From Candidatus Binataceae bacterium (GTDB lineage Bacteria > Desulfobacterota > Binatia > Binatales > Binataceae): 64,000 bases of DNA. A program made the position numbers and the translations under genes. The stretch's first letter is position 1, and the number at the start of each line of letters is the position of its first letter. The notes under the pieces were generated by a model. It did no database searches and had not been told where the DNA came from. It saw nothing but the letters and a program-made list of their open reading frames with translations. The stretch is from NCBI GenBank assembly GCA_035308025.1, contig DATGHL010000014.1, positions 1 to 64,000 of the forward strand. Direction: 5' to 3'. Of this stretch, positions 53,925-62,845 are shown piece by piece.

Positions 53925-54551
53925 GTGCGCATAGCAAAACGATACAAAACCGCATCGCGGTTAGCGCTTCTGGTGACGATGCTGGCGGCCACGCGAGCCT
54001 TTGCCGGTGCGGAGCCTGCGCCCGTGAGGGAAGTGCGCGCGACGATCGCGCAGGCCTCGCCGGTCTTCGCGAATCAGGCGCTGCCGCCGGCGGAGCACGA
54101 TCGGCAACTGCGCGCGATCGCGGAGCAGCACTTCGATTTTGCTTACATGTCAAAGTCCGCCTTGGGGACGCATTGGAAAGCGCTCACGCCGGCGCAGCGG
54201 ACGGCGTTTGTGCCGCTGTTCGAGAGCTACGTGCTGGCGACCTATCTGACGACATTGCAGCAGAACACCGTCGAGGCGGCCTCGCATGGACTCAAGGACG
54301 AGGTCACTTACGACGATCCGACCACCGCGGCGGTGCACGGCGACGTTCATCTGGCGATGGTGCAGGAGCCGCTGCACGTGGACTACATGTTATGCAAAAC
54401 CCCGGCGGGCTGGCGGCTTTTCGATATTGTTGTGGATAACGTCAGCACGCTGGGAAACTATCGCGAGCAATTCAACAAGATCATCAACGCCGACGGCTAT
54501 GATCAACTGGTGCAGGGGTTGAAGGCCAAGCATCTGCCGGAAGTGAAATGA
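53925..54551 (+). CDS. mlaC: MlaC/Ttg2D-type phospholipid-binding periplasmic protein
   Basis: The 208-aa protein starts at GTG 53925 with AAGGAG upstream and has a signal peptide (RLALLVTMLAATRAFA). The mature part has the MlaC pattern: IAEQHFDFAYMSKSALGTHW, TPAQRTAFVPLFESYVLATY, and KTPAGWRLFDIVVDNVS. MlaC carries phospholipids between outer- and inner-membrane Mla complexes. No MlaD, E, F or B gene is adjacent, so it is an isolated copy. Squalene/hopanoid-associated versions of this family also exist. Confidence 0.85.
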   Translation: MRIAKRYKTASRLALLVTMLAATRAFAGAEPAPVREVRATIAQASPVFANQALPPAEHDRQLRAIAEQHFDFAYMSKSALGTHWKALTPAQRTAFVPLFESYVLATYLTTLQQNTVEAASHGLKDEVTYDDPTTAAVHGDVHLAMVQEPLHVDYMLCKTPAGWRLFDIVVDNVSTLGNYREQFNKIINADGYDQLVQGLKAKHLPEVK

Positions 54552-54644
54552 AGCAACAGTGCGGTTGTCTGTAACGCGATAGTTGTAAGCGATCGCGGTC
54601 TCAAAAGCTTTTAGCCATGGCGCATAATATGGGGAGGAGTTTAA

Positions 54645-54845
54645 ATGTCAAGTACGGTGACGGGCGGATGCGCCTGTGGCGCAGTTCGCTATGAATTATT
54701 CGGGTGACCCGGGTTTTCATGGGCAACTGTCATTGCCGTGATTGTCAAAAGGACTACCGGCGGTGCTTATGGTCGCCGGCATTGGAGTGCCGAAAGCTGC
54801 GCTCAAGGTCACGGGCATAGTGAAGTGCATGGCTGCGGTGCGAAG
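54645..54845 (+). pseudogene. Broken GFA-type (glutathione-dependent formaldehyde-activating enzyme-like) gene
   Basis: A strong GGGGAGGAG precedes ATG 54645. The frame reads MSSTVTGGCACGAVRYELFG and then hits a stop. Shifted frames then give FMGNCHCRDCQK, TGGAYG and GIGVPKAALKVTG, in the right order for the GFA zinc fold (CxCG and GNCHCRDC). At least two frameshifts and a deletion of the C-terminal half are needed to explain it. It runs into the start of the glycosyltransferase gene. Confidence 0.75.
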
Positions 54846-55772
54846 GGGGCCGGGACGCGCGTACTGATAATTTTTCCGGGTGCGCTGGGCGACCTGATTT
54901 GCCTGATTCCGACGATCCGCGTGATTGCGTCGCGCCACGCGAGTGCTCAGATCGAGCTGATGGCGCGGCATGAGCTGGCGCGGTTCGTGGTCGAGCGGAG
55001 CGACCTCGCGCGGGCCCATTCGATCGATCGCGCGGAAGTGGCGCAACTGTTTGCGACGGGCGCGGAAGTCCCGACGGATGCGGAGAAGTTCTTTGGCGGC
55101 TTCGCGCGGATTTACTCATTTTTCGCAGCGGAAGATGCGCGCTTTCGCCGCAGGCTTTCGGCAATCGCGAAAGAGGTGAGCTTCCATCCGTTCGCGCCGC
55201 CGGGTGACGATCATGTCGCGAGGGGCTACCTGCGCTCGATTGCGGCGGCGGGCGCGCCCATGGATGCGTCGCTTGAGCCGACGCCGTACGATCGGATTGC
55301 GGCGGCGGCCCATTTGGAGCGGCTGGCGCTGGAACCGGATAGATTTATTCTGGTATTGCCGGGCAGCGGGAGCCGGTGGAAAAACTGGCCGGCCGAAAAA
55401 TTCGCGGAGTTGGCGGAGCGCCTCTCGACGCGCATGTGCAGTCTGGTGATATTGGGGCCGGCCGAAAGCGGGCTGAAAAGCGCCTTTCACGATCGGCAGA
55501 TCGCGACGCTCGATGCGCTCGAACTGGGTGAAGTGGCGGGTCTCGCAGAGTCGGCCCGCGCTTTTGTCGGCAACGATTCCGGCATCGCGCATCTGGCGGC
55601 TGCGGTGGGCGCGCCGGGTGTGGTGCTGTTCGGACTGACGCAGCCCGCCCGCTGGCGTCCTTTGGGCGCGGCGCGAGCGGTCTGGCGGGAACCGATCGCG
55701 AGTATAACCATCGACGAGGTAACCGCGGAATTGACGGAAATCATCGCGAAACCTCGGCCGGGCAGGCTGTGA
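54825..55772 (+). CDS. Glycosyltransferase family 9 (heptosyltransferase-like)
   Basis: From GTG 54825 the 315-aa protein contains VLIIFPGALGDLICLIPTIR, the GT9 N-terminal nucleotide-sugar fold. The C-terminal GSGSRWKNWPAEKFAELAE and VGNDSGIAHLAAAVGAPGVVLFG motifs are also present, the latter binding the ADP-sugar. It should add a heptose-like sugar to lipopolysaccharide or a related glycan. The open frame upstream of 54825 overlaps the broken GFA gene and is not part of the family, so the true start is near 54825 and uncertain by a few codons. Confidence 0.85.
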   Translation: MHGCGAKGAGTRVLIIFPGALGDLICLIPTIRVIASRHASAQIELMARHELARFVVERSDLARAHSIDRAEVAQLFATGAEVPTDAEKFFGGFARIYSFFAAEDARFRRRLSAIAKEVSFHPFAPPGDDHVARGYLRSIAAAGAPMDASLEPTPYDRIAAAAHLERLALEPDRFILVLPGSGSRWKNWPAEKFAELAERLSTRMCSLVILGPAESGLKSAFHDRQIATLDALELGEVAGLAESARAFVGNDSGIAHLAAAVGAPGVVLFGLTQPARWRPLGAARAVWREPIASITIDEVTAELTEIIAKPRPGRL

Positions 55773-55826
55773 GGGCGCCGGAATCATGATTAAATTAAGG
55801 TAGAAAGGTTCCTCAGAACGGCAGTT

Positions 55827-55859
55827 CTACCGCGCGCCTCAACTGCGGCGCGCCGGTAG
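55827..55859 (+). promoter_or_regulatory. Hairpin just upstream of htpX
   Basis: CTACCGCGCGCC and GGCGCGCCGGTAG are complementary apart from one bulged base and enclose an 8-nt loop. The hairpin ends 15 nt before the htpX ATG and has no T-run, so it is not a classical terminator. It could fold in the 5' leader of htpX and affect translation. Confidence 0.4.
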
Positions 55860-55874
55860 CGAGGCGAAACGACG

Positions 55875-56729
55875 ATGAAGATGCTCAAGACCACATTGCT
55901 GTTGGCGGCGCTGACCGGCCTGATTATGGCGATTGGCGGCCTGATGGGCGGGCGCGGCGGTCTCGCGATCGCGTTTGTATTTGCGATCGGGATGAATTTT
56001 TTCAGCTACTGGTTCTCGGACAAGATGGTGCTGCGGGCGTATGGCGCGCAACCGCTTGATGCCGCGAGCGCGCCGGAACTCTATGCGATCGTCAACGAAC
56101 TGGCCCAATCGGCCAATATCCCGACTCCGCGTTTGTACATGATCGACAGCGACACGCCTAACGCCTTCGCCACGGGGCGCAATCCGCGCCACGCCGCGGT
56201 CGCGGTGACGCGCGGCATCATGCGCATCTGCAACCGCGAGGAGTTAAAGGGCGTGCTCGGGCATGAATTGTCGCACGTGCTCAATCGCGACATTCTGATC
56301 AGTTCGATCGCGGCGACGCTGGCAGGCGTCGTCATGATGATCGGCAGCATGGCGCGCTGGGGCGCGATGTTCGGCGGTTTGGGGGGGCGCGACGAGGGCG
56401 AGCGCGGCGGAATAATTGAGTTGCTGGTGATGGCGCTGCTGGCGCCATTCGCCGCGACGCTGATACAGCTCGCGATCTCGCGCACGCGCGAGTATCAGGC
56501 CGATGAAAGCGGCGCGCATCTGACGCATAATCCGCTGCTGCTGGCGAGCGCGCTGCGGAAGCTCGAGGTTTCCAACGAGCGGCTCCCGATGGCGGACGCG
56601 ACGCCGGCGACGGCTCATCTGTTTATCGTGAATCCACTGAATGGCGGCATGATGTCGCGACTTTTCTCGACTCATCCGCCGATCGAAGAACGGATCAAGC
56701 GGCTCGAGGAGATGGCGCGTCATGGTTGA
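55875..56729 (+). CDS. htpX: Membrane zinc metalloprotease HtpX
   Basis: The 284-aa protein has two N-terminal membrane helices, the zinc motif HELSH (His130, Glu131, His134), a further membrane helix pair near 145-160 and 175-195, and the third ligand Glu in [12 protein letters not shown]. It matches HtpX (about 285-290 aa), which degrades misfolded membrane proteins. The gene has a hairpin in its leader and no close operon partner. Confidence 0.95.
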   Translation: MKMLKTTLLLAALTGLIMAIGGLMGGRGGLAIAFVFAIGMNFFSYWFSDKMVLRAYGAQPLDAASAPELYAIVNELAQSANIPTPRLYMIDSDTPNAFATGRNPRHAAVAVTRGIMRICNREELKGVLGHELSHVLNRDILISSIAATLAGVVMMIGSMARWGAMFGGLGGRDEGERGGIIELLVMALLAPFAATLIQLAISRTREYQADESGAHLTHNPLLLASALRKLEVSNERLPMADATPATAHLFIVNPLNGGMMSRLFSTHPPIEERIKRLEEMARHG

Positions 56730-56779
56730 GCGTGGTGCGAGAGAATTTTAAGTTACGCCTTTCATTCTGCGAATTGAAA

Positions 56780-56826
56780 AATCCGGGATTCTTCGCTGCG
56801 GCAGCCTTCGCTCAGAATGACAAACG
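56780..56826 (-). repeat. CATTCTGAG-family dispersed repeat
   Basis: On the minus strand it reads TTGTCATTCTGAGCGAAGGC and then GCAGCGAAGAATCCCGGAT, the most complete form of the family also found at 19001-19138 and 60861-60910. It sits downstream of htpX. Repeats with this sequence style are widespread in bacterial genomes. Confidence 0.65.
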
Positions 56827-56911
56827 TAGCTTCATGCTCGTGAAAGTAGCAAGTTCATTCCAGGAGAGTTCGCGATCGGTGAACTAATCCGGCAAAGCTT
56901 TGGGTAGAGCG

Positions 56912-57370
56912 ATGGAAGAAGAGGAAAAGAGCAAAGGCTTCAAGATCGATGATCGCCGGCGCTTTTCGGCCGAGGGCGAGCTGAAGCCGGAACATCGGGG
57001 CGAGAAAGCTGCGGACGAGCCCGCGGCGCCATCGGTGGCCAAGGCGGCGCCGGCATCGGGCGCGTCAGGGACTTCAACCGCCGCGGCCGCGCCGGAAATG
57101 CGTCAGCAGGATGCGGGGCCGCTGGGGGAGCTCAACTTCGCGAGCTTCATGGTAGGGCTTTCCAGTCAGGCGCTGTTTCACCTCGGCGAGATCGTCGATC
57201 CGCAGGCGGGCGGGCCGCAGGTGGATTTGCCGGCGGCGCAGCAGCTAATCGATATTGTCGGGATGCTCAAGGATAAGACGCGCGGCAATCTCGATCAGAA
57301 TGAGCAGGCGCTGATCGATGAGATTCTCTTCGAGCTGCGCATGAAATATGTCGAGCGCAGCTCACGCTGA
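56912..57370 (+). CDS. DUF1844 domain protein
   Basis: The 152-aa protein from ATG 56912 begins MEEEEKSKGFKIDDRRRFS, has an Ala/Pro-rich disordered middle (about 25-75), and ends with the DUF1844 helix pair: NFASFMVGLSSQALFHLGEI and AQQLIDIVGMLKDKTRGNLD. The family is common in deltaproteobacteria and other phyla, and its function is unknown. It is 21 bp upstream of the penicillin-binding protein gene and likely co-transcribed with it. Confidence 0.85.
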   Translation: MEEEEKSKGFKIDDRRRFSAEGELKPEHRGEKAADEPAAPSVAKAAPASGASGTSTAAAAPEMRQQDAGPLGELNFASFMVGLSSQALFHLGEIVDPQAGGPQVDLPAAQQLIDIVGMLKDKTRGNLDQNEQALIDEILFELRMKYVERSSR

Positions 57371-57391
57371 CGTACCGTCCTGGCGTCGGGT

Positions 57392-59791
57392 ATGCGAATC
57401 GGGCGCGCGATCAAGTTCGGCGTTTTTGGCGCGGCGGTGCTGGCGCTGTTTGCCGTCGCGCCGCTGATTTACAAATTCATCAGCTATTACAACGCACTCG
57501 ATCAGGAAGTCGCGGCGCGTTTTGCCGGCAAGCGCTGGACGATTCCGTCGCTGGTCTATTCTGACTCGACGACGATCTATCCGGGGCTCAAGATTGACGA
57601 TATCGGGTTGTTCCAACGGCTCGCGCGGTTGAATTACCATCGGGTGGATCCCGCTCAGGTCAGAATCCGCGGCGAATACAGCTTCGATAAAGAGCACGGG
57701 CGGCTCGATCTCTTCCTGCATAGTTTTCACTACCCATACTCGGAATCGCCCGGCGAGCAGGTTGCGTTGCGCGTCTCGCCGGTCGGGACCGTAATCGAGA
57801 TCGCGGATGCGGGAACGCATAAGCCGTTGGACGCGATTGAGCTCGAGCCCGAGCTGCTCGGCGCGATTTTCCAGGGCGACTGGGAGCAGCGCCGGATCGT
57901 GCCACTGGCAGAGATGCCGCCGGGGATGGTCTATGCGGTGATGGCCGCGGAGGACCATCGGTTTTATGAGCATCATGGGATTGATTTGGTGCGCACGCTC
58001 AAGGCGGCGTGGGTGGATTTCAACGCCGGCCATGTGGTGCAGGGCGGATCGACGCTGACGCAGCAACTGGTCAAGAATTTTTTCCTGACCAGCAAGCGCG
58101 ACTGGCATCGCAAAATGCAGGAAGCGCTGATGGCGTATATCGTCGAGCGGCGCTATTCGAAGGATCAGATTCTCGAAAATTATCTCAATGACATTTACCT
58201 TGGGCAGCGCGGCCAGGAAGGCATCTATGGCATCTGGGAGGCGGCGCAATTTTATTTCTCGAAGGAGCCGCGCGACCTCTCGATCGCCGAGATGGCGACG
58301 CTGGCCGGGATGATCCGCTCGCCGAACCGCTATAATCCGATCCGTCATGCGGATTCCGTGCGCCTCCGCCGCAATGAAGTTCTGGGCGCGATGCTGCAGG
58401 ACGGCTATATCGGCAAGGCCGCGTACGATGAGGCGGTCGTCGAACCGGTGCACGCACGTGAGCCCTATCTCGAGACCAACGACGCGCCCTACTTCGTGGA
58501 TTACGTCAAGCGCGAATTGGCGGAACGCTACCCGGCCGAGGTGTTGGACGGTGAGGGGTTGCGGGTCTTCACCACGCTCGACGTGCATATGCAGAAGCAG
58601 GGCGAAACGGCCGTCGATGAGAATCTGGAGAAGCTCGAAGCGCAACACAAGTCGTTGCGGCGCAAGGAGCGCAGCGAGGAACTGCAATCCTGCCTGCTCG
58701 CGATCGAGCCGCAGACCGGCAAGATTCGCGCGATGGTGGGAGGGCGCGACTATCGCGAAGGCCAGTTCAATCATGTCACGCAGGCGCATCGCCAACCCGG
58801 GTCAGCCTTCAAGCCGGTCACCTATCTGGCGGCGCTGGACGAAACCATGACGGGGCAAGCGCAGTATCTGCCGACCAGCTATATCGAGGACACGCCGTTC
58901 ACCTGGAATTACGGCACGATGAGTTGGACGCCGAGGAACTACAAGAACCGCTACTTTGGGCGGGTGACGCTGGAATTCGCGCTCGAAGAGTCGCTCAATT
59001 CGGCGACCTCGCGGCTGGCTGACGCGGTCGGGCTCGACCGCGTGATCGCGATGGCGGGAAAGCTGGGGTTTGGTGATTTACCAGCCTACCCCTCGATCAT
59101 ACTGGGGGGGATCGAAGTCACGCCGATCGCGCTGGCGCGGATGTACGCGATTCTGGCCAACGAGGGGGAAGACGTCCCGTTCTACGCGGTTACGGCGGTG
59201 GTCGATCAGAAGGGCCACCCGATTGAAGGGCACGAGCTCAAGGCTGAGCAGGTGTTGTCGCCGGAACTCGCTTATACGATGGATTTTATGCTCGAGCAGG
59301 TGATCAATCACGGCACCGGCGAGGGCGCGCGCAAGGCCGGCTTTCGCCTGCCGGCCGCGGGCAAGACCGGAACCACCAATGACTCGAACGACGCCTGGTT
59401 CGCGGGTTTCACGCCAAACCTGCTGGCGGTAGTCTGGACCGGATTCGATCAAAAGGAGGCGCTGGGGTTGACCGGCGCGGAGGCCTCGTTGCCGGCGTGG
59501 ACGAGCTTCATGAAGGCGGCGACGGCGTCGCGGCCCGAGCTCGACTTCGCCGCACCAGCGGGAGTGGTGACTGCGAAGATCGATCCGCTGAGCGGCGATC
59601 TCGCCGGTCCCTATTGTCCGACGACCGTCATCGGAGTGTTTCCCAAAGCGCTCGCGCCGACCGAGGTCTGCCCGTTCCACAAGTCCGCCGCGTCGGTCGA
59701 GAATACGGCTGCGCCGGGCGCCGAGGGGGCGGCCGCTACGAACACCGACGCGAATCCCGAGGCGACGCTGGACGATTCGCCCAACGACTGA
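57392..59791 (+). CDS. mrcB: Bifunctional class A penicillin-binding protein (PBP1b-like)
   Basis: This 799-aa protein has an N-terminal membrane anchor (about 9-30) and a UvrB-domain-2-like PBP1b segment. The GT51 glycosyltransferase has catalytic Glu187 (EDHRFYEHHG) and STLTQQLVKNF. The transpeptidase has Ser471 in SAFK, SLNSATS, and Lys658 in KTGTT. It polymerises and cross-links peptidoglycan in the periplasm. The C-terminus adds an Ala/Asn-rich tail. It is followed by a TPR protein gene whose start overlaps its stop. Confidence 0.94.
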   Translation: MRIGRAIKFGVFGAAVLALFAVAPLIYKFISYYNALDQEVAARFAGKRWTIPSLVYSDSTTIYPGLKIDDIGLFQRLARLNYHRVDPAQVRIRGEYSFDKEHGRLDLFLHSFHYPYSESPGEQVALRVSPVGTVIEIADAGTHKPLDAIELEPELLGAIFQGDWEQRRIVPLAEMPPGMVYAVMAAEDHRFYEHHGIDLVRTLKAAWVDFNAGHVVQGGSTLTQQLVKNFFLTSKRDWHRKMQEALMAYIVERRYSKDQILENYLNDIYLGQRGQEGIYGIWEAAQFYFSKEPRDLSIAEMATLAGMIRSPNRYNPIRHADSVRLRRNEVLGAMLQDGYIGKAAYDEAVVEPVHAREPYLETNDAPYFVDYVKRELAERYPAEVLDGEGLRVFTTLDVHMQKQGETAVDENLEKLEAQHKSLRRKERSEELQSCLLAIEPQTGKIRAMVGGRDYREGQFNHVTQAHRQPGSAFKPVTYLAALDETMTGQAQYLPTSYIEDTPFTWNYGTMSWTPRNYKNRYFGRVTLEFALEESLNSATSRLADAVGLDRVIAMAGKLGFGDLPAYPSIILGGIEVTPIALARMYAILANEGEDVPFYAVTAVVDQKGHPIEGHELKAEQVLSPELAYTMDFMLEQVINHGTGEGARKAGFRLPAAGKTGTTNDSNDAWFAGFTPNLLAVVWTGFDQKEALGLTGAEASLPAWTSFMKAATASRPELDFAAPAGVVTAKIDPLSGDLAGPYCPTTVIGVFPKALAPTEVCPFHKSAASVENTAAPGAEGAAATNTDANPEATLDDSPND

Positions 59792-60825
59792 TGCGCGTGA
59801 AGGCCTATCGTTGGCGGGGGCTGATCCTCGGCGCCAGTCTGGGAATCGCGGCGATCGGTTATCTTCCTGGAGCAGCCTGCGCCGCACCTGCGGGAACGAC
59901 AGCGTCCGCGGAGCGGCCGATCAGGTTGGCGCTGGTCTCGGAAGAGCGGATTCCGGGAGAGGATCTTCCGGCGGCGAGTCCGGGGAATGTCGCCGTCGGA
60001 TCAACCAATCAAGCGCCGGGGCCGTCCAGCGTCGCCAGTCCGAGTTCCGCGAAGGATCAGCCGGCTGACGAAGATAAAGATGACGACTCGGTCGCCGGCC
60101 CGGATGAGAATCAAGATGTGCCCGAACCGATGGCTCCGAACGCTGAGCCGTCGCCGAGCGTCGGCGCCGAAGCAAGCCAGACCCTTGCGCCGGGTGAGGC
60201 CGCGCCCGGGGCAGTTCCGAGTCCGCCGCCCCCGGCGCTGGATCTGAGCGCGGTCGCGCCCGCTCCCGACCTGGGCGCGGCGTCACTCGCGCCCGAAATC
60301 CGCCATGCTTCATCGCCGGCGCTCGCCGCCTCGATCCGGATCACTGAGCAGGCGCGCCGGGAGTTGGCGCAGGGCGCCGCCGACGTCGCGCTACGCGATC
60401 TCGGCCGCGCGGTCTCGATCGACGGCGGCAATCCCTTCGCGTATTACTACCTGGGGCGGGTCTATCTGACGCGCAAGAACTACTCTCAGGCGCTGACTTT
60501 CTTTCAGCGTGCGGAGTTAGGTTTCGCGGCGCGTCCGGATTGGCGCGGCGAAACCCTGAGTTTCGAGGGGGCTTGCGAAGAGGAGTTGGGACGCGAGCCG
60601 GACGCCGCCAAGGCCTATCAGGAAGCAGTCGCTGACGCGCCGGGCAACTTCCGCGCGCAGGCCGGTCATGGACGGCTCGGGGCGGCCGTCGCGCAACCCA
60701 CGGCCCTCGATGCACCGCCTACCGCCCTCGATGCGCCGCCGCCCAGCGCGGACGATGCGCTTCCACCGCCGCTCACTTCACCGCCAGCGCCCCCGCCTGC
60801 GCCCGAGGATGACTCACGGGACTAG
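59791..60825 (+). CDS. Exported TPR protein coupled to the PBP gene
   Basis: The 344-aa protein starts at an ATG overlapping the PBP stop (TGATG). It has a signal peptide (RGLILGASLGIAAIGYLPG, then ACAAP), a long acidic Pro/Ser-rich linker (about 60-175), and a TPR block (about 180-295) with GGNPFAYYYLGRVYLTRKNY. The C-terminus contains a short tandem PTALDAP-PTALDAP and then a Pro-rich end. Coupling suggests it acts with the PBP in cell-wall synthesis, in the manner of periplasmic PBP activators. This is inference. Confidence 0.8.
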   Translation: MRVKAYRWRGLILGASLGIAAIGYLPGAACAAPAGTTASAERPIRLALVSEERIPGEDLPAASPGNVAVGSTNQAPGPSSVASPSSAKDQPADEDKDDDSVAGPDENQDVPEPMAPNAEPSPSVGAEASQTLAPGEAAPGAVPSPPPPALDLSAVAPAPDLGAASLAPEIRHASSPALAASIRITEQARRELAQGAADVALRDLGRAVSIDGGNPFAYYYLGRVYLTRKNYSQALTFFQRAELGFAARPDWRGETLSFEGACEEELGREPDAAKAYQEAVADAPGNFRAQAGHGRLGAAVAQPTALDAPPTALDAPPPSADDALPPPLTSPPAPPPAPEDDSRD

Positions 60826-60860
60826 CCATTCGCTGTGCTCATCGAGCGTGAGCTCCGTGA

Positions 60861-60910
60861 AACAAAACAATCCGGGATTCCTCGCTACGCAGACTCCGCT
60901 CAGAATGGCA
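60861..60910 (-). repeat. CATTCTGAG-family dispersed repeat
   Basis: On the minus strand it reads GCCATTCTGAGCGGAGTCTG and then GTAGCGAGGAATCCCGGATT, the same family as 19001-19138 and 56780-56826. It lies between two convergent genes (TPR and carrier protein), where a bidirectional transcription stop would be useful. Confidence 0.65.
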
Positions 60911-60946
60911 AAAGTCGCGTGTCTGCCGAGCCGCACGTGCAGAGGC

Positions 60947-61207
60947 TCAGGAGCTTTTCTGGCAGCCTTCGATGAGGTTCGCGATCGAGCTGATGTTCTC
61001 GAAATGCTCGGGCAGGATTTCGGTATCGGGCACCTGGATGCCGTAGGTCTCCTCGCAGAAGCTGACGACGCGCATAATGCCGAGCGAATCGAGCAGCCCG
61101 ACCAGGGAGTCACTCGGCGCCAGCGCGTTCACGTCAAGCGCCTTGTCGTAAAAGACCTCGTTGATCAGGAAGTTGCGCACGCTTTCTTCGATTGCAGTTT
61201 TGCTCAT
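60947..61207 (-). CDS. Acyl/peptidyl carrier protein
   Basis: The 86-aa protein has the phosphopantetheine attachment site DSLG with Ser41 (VGLLDSLGIMRVV) in a four-helix carrier fold. It overlaps the ligase gene by ATGA, so it is presumably loaded by that enzyme. Its surface is acidic, as usual. It is distinct from a housekeeping AcpP: the helix II region (SLGIMRVVSFCEETYGI) is more like stand-alone carriers of adenylation systems. Confidence 0.9.
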   Translation of the reverse strand: MSKTAIEESVRNFLINEVFYDKALDVNALAPSDSLVGLLDSLGIMRVVSFCEETYGIQVPDTEILPEHFENISSIANLIEGCQKSS

Positions 61208-62835
61208 TTTCCTACCGGATTGGCCGAGGCCGCGGCGAGCGTCTGACGGAGCAGCGTGTCGCGGTCGATCTTGTCACTAAAAGTATGCGGAAGTTCCGTG
61301 CGAAACTCGATACGCTCGGGCACCATATAAAGTGGCAGCGACTCCTTGAGAAAGCCCTTGAGCTGGCCTTCCGTGACGGCCGCGTCCGGCTGCCTGATAA
61401 CCACCGCATGCAATAAATGGCCGAACTGATCGTCAGGGATCGCGACCAGCACCGCCTCGGCGACAGCGGCGTGGCGGCTCAAGGTGGCCTCGATCTCGCC
61501 GAGCTCGACGCGGTAGCCGCGCGTCTTGATCTGATGATCGCGGCGGCCAAAAAAACGCAGGTTGCCGTCGGGGAAGCGGCGCACCAGGTCGCCGGTATTG
61601 TATGCGAGCGTCGGAGTTCCGTTGGCGGGCTTGATTGATCGCAGGCGCTTCGCGGTCAAATCGTCGCGGCCCCAGTAGCCCTGCATCAGCGTGCCGCCAC
61701 CGATCCACAGCTCGCCGACCTCGCCGTCGGCGACCTGCGCACCAGTTTCGTCGAGGATGAAGCCCTCGCAGTTTTCGCACTCGCGCCCGATCGGGATCGG
61801 CGAGTCATCGGCGGGCGGCTCCGTGACTTCATACCAGGTGCAGACGTTGGTCTCGGTCGGGCCGTAAAGATTCGCGAAACGAGCCTGCGGAAAGATTGCC
61901 ATCAGCTCGCGCAGATGCTTGACCGCAAAGACCTCGCCCGCAAAGAGCACAACGCGCATCGAGGCGATGCCACTCGCGGCGAGATTGCCACGGCCCATCA
62001 GCAGGATGAAGGTGCTGGGCGTCGCATAACAAACCGTCAGCCGCTGCTCGACCCATTGTTTGGTCAGGGCCGCGGGAAAAGGCGCAACCCGCGACGAGAC
62101 CGGATAAACGGTCGCACCGGCGCGCGCGCCCGCATAGAGGTCGAAGGTCGAGAGATCGAAATGGAAGCCGGCGTGATTCGACAGACGATCGTCGTGTGAG
62201 ATGCCGAATTTGTCGCCGGCCCATTCGACAAACGAGAGCGACGCGCTGTGCGAGATCATCACGCCCTTGGGCTGTCCGGTCGAGCCCGAGGTATAGAGGA
62301 TGTAGGCAAGATCGCGTGCGGTCGCGATGTTGTCGAGCGCCTCGGGGCTCTCGGCCGCGACACTGTCCCAGCCGATTGCCGGGACGCCAGCGATCGCCGG
62401 AACGTCAAGGATCGCAAAACCGTTAGCGCGCGGCTCCGCATACAACACGGCGCGCATCGGTGCGTCGCCGGCAAATTCCTTGTCGAGCACGGCAGTTCGC
62501 GCCGGAACTGTAATTAACGCAGCGGCGGCGCAGTCGCGGGCGATGTAACAGGCACGCGGCGGCGGCGCCGACGGATCGACCGAGACGTAAGCGGCGCCAG
62601 CCTTCATGATGCCGTAGAGCGCCGCGATCGCCTCGGGCGATTTCGGCATCCAGAGCATCACGCGGTCGCCCTTGCGGACGCCCACGCGCTTGAGCGTCCG
62701 TGCGATCTGGTTCGAGGCGCGTTCGAGGTCGGCGTAGGTGAAAGCGCGGCCATCCATCGCGATCGCCGGATGGTCGGGCCAACGCCCGGCTGAGCGCCGG
62801 ACGAGATCGGGCAGAATGTTCGTCACGCTCGCCAC
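61204..62835 (-). CDS. Amino-acid-adenylation-type AMP-dependent ligase
   Basis: The 543-aa ligase has the ANL core motifs: YTSGSTGQPKGVM (about 181-193), the NLYGPTETN segment, YNTGDLVR, GRRDHQIKTRGYRVELGEIE, and the C-terminal Lys in SDKIDRD. FDLS at about 226-229 supplies the Asp that binds an alpha-amino group in amino-acid-activating domains. It would adenylate an acid and load it on the coupled carrier protein. I chose GTG 62835, with AGGAGC 6 nt upstream. A stand-alone A-domain plus carrier resembles prolyl-carrier (PltF-like) or DltA-like systems. Confidence 0.85.
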   Translation of the reverse strand: MASVTNILPDLVRRSAGRWPDHPAIAMDGRAFTYADLERASNQIARTLKRVGVRKGDRVMLWMPKSPEAIAALYGIMKAGAAYVSVDPSAPPPRACYIARDCAAAALITVPARTAVLDKEFAGDAPMRAVLYAEPRANGFAILDVPAIAGVPAIGWDSVAAESPEALDNIATARDLAYILYTSGSTGQPKGVMISHSASLSFVEWAGDKFGISHDDRLSNHAGFHFDLSTFDLYAGARAGATVYPVSSRVAPFPAALTKQWVEQRLTVCYATPSTFILLMGRGNLAASGIASMRVVLFAGEVFAVKHLRELMAIFPQARFANLYGPTETNVCTWYEVTEPPADDSPIPIGRECENCEGFILDETGAQVADGEVGELWIGGGTLMQGYWGRDDLTAKRLRSIKPANGTPTLAYNTGDLVRRFPDGNLRFFGRRDHQIKTRGYRVELGEIEATLSRHAAVAEAVLVAIPDDQFGHLLHAVVIRQPDAAVTEGQLKGFLKESLPLYMVPERIEFRTELPHTFSDKIDRDTLLRQTLAAASANPVGK

Positions 62836-62845
62836 GATCACGCTC

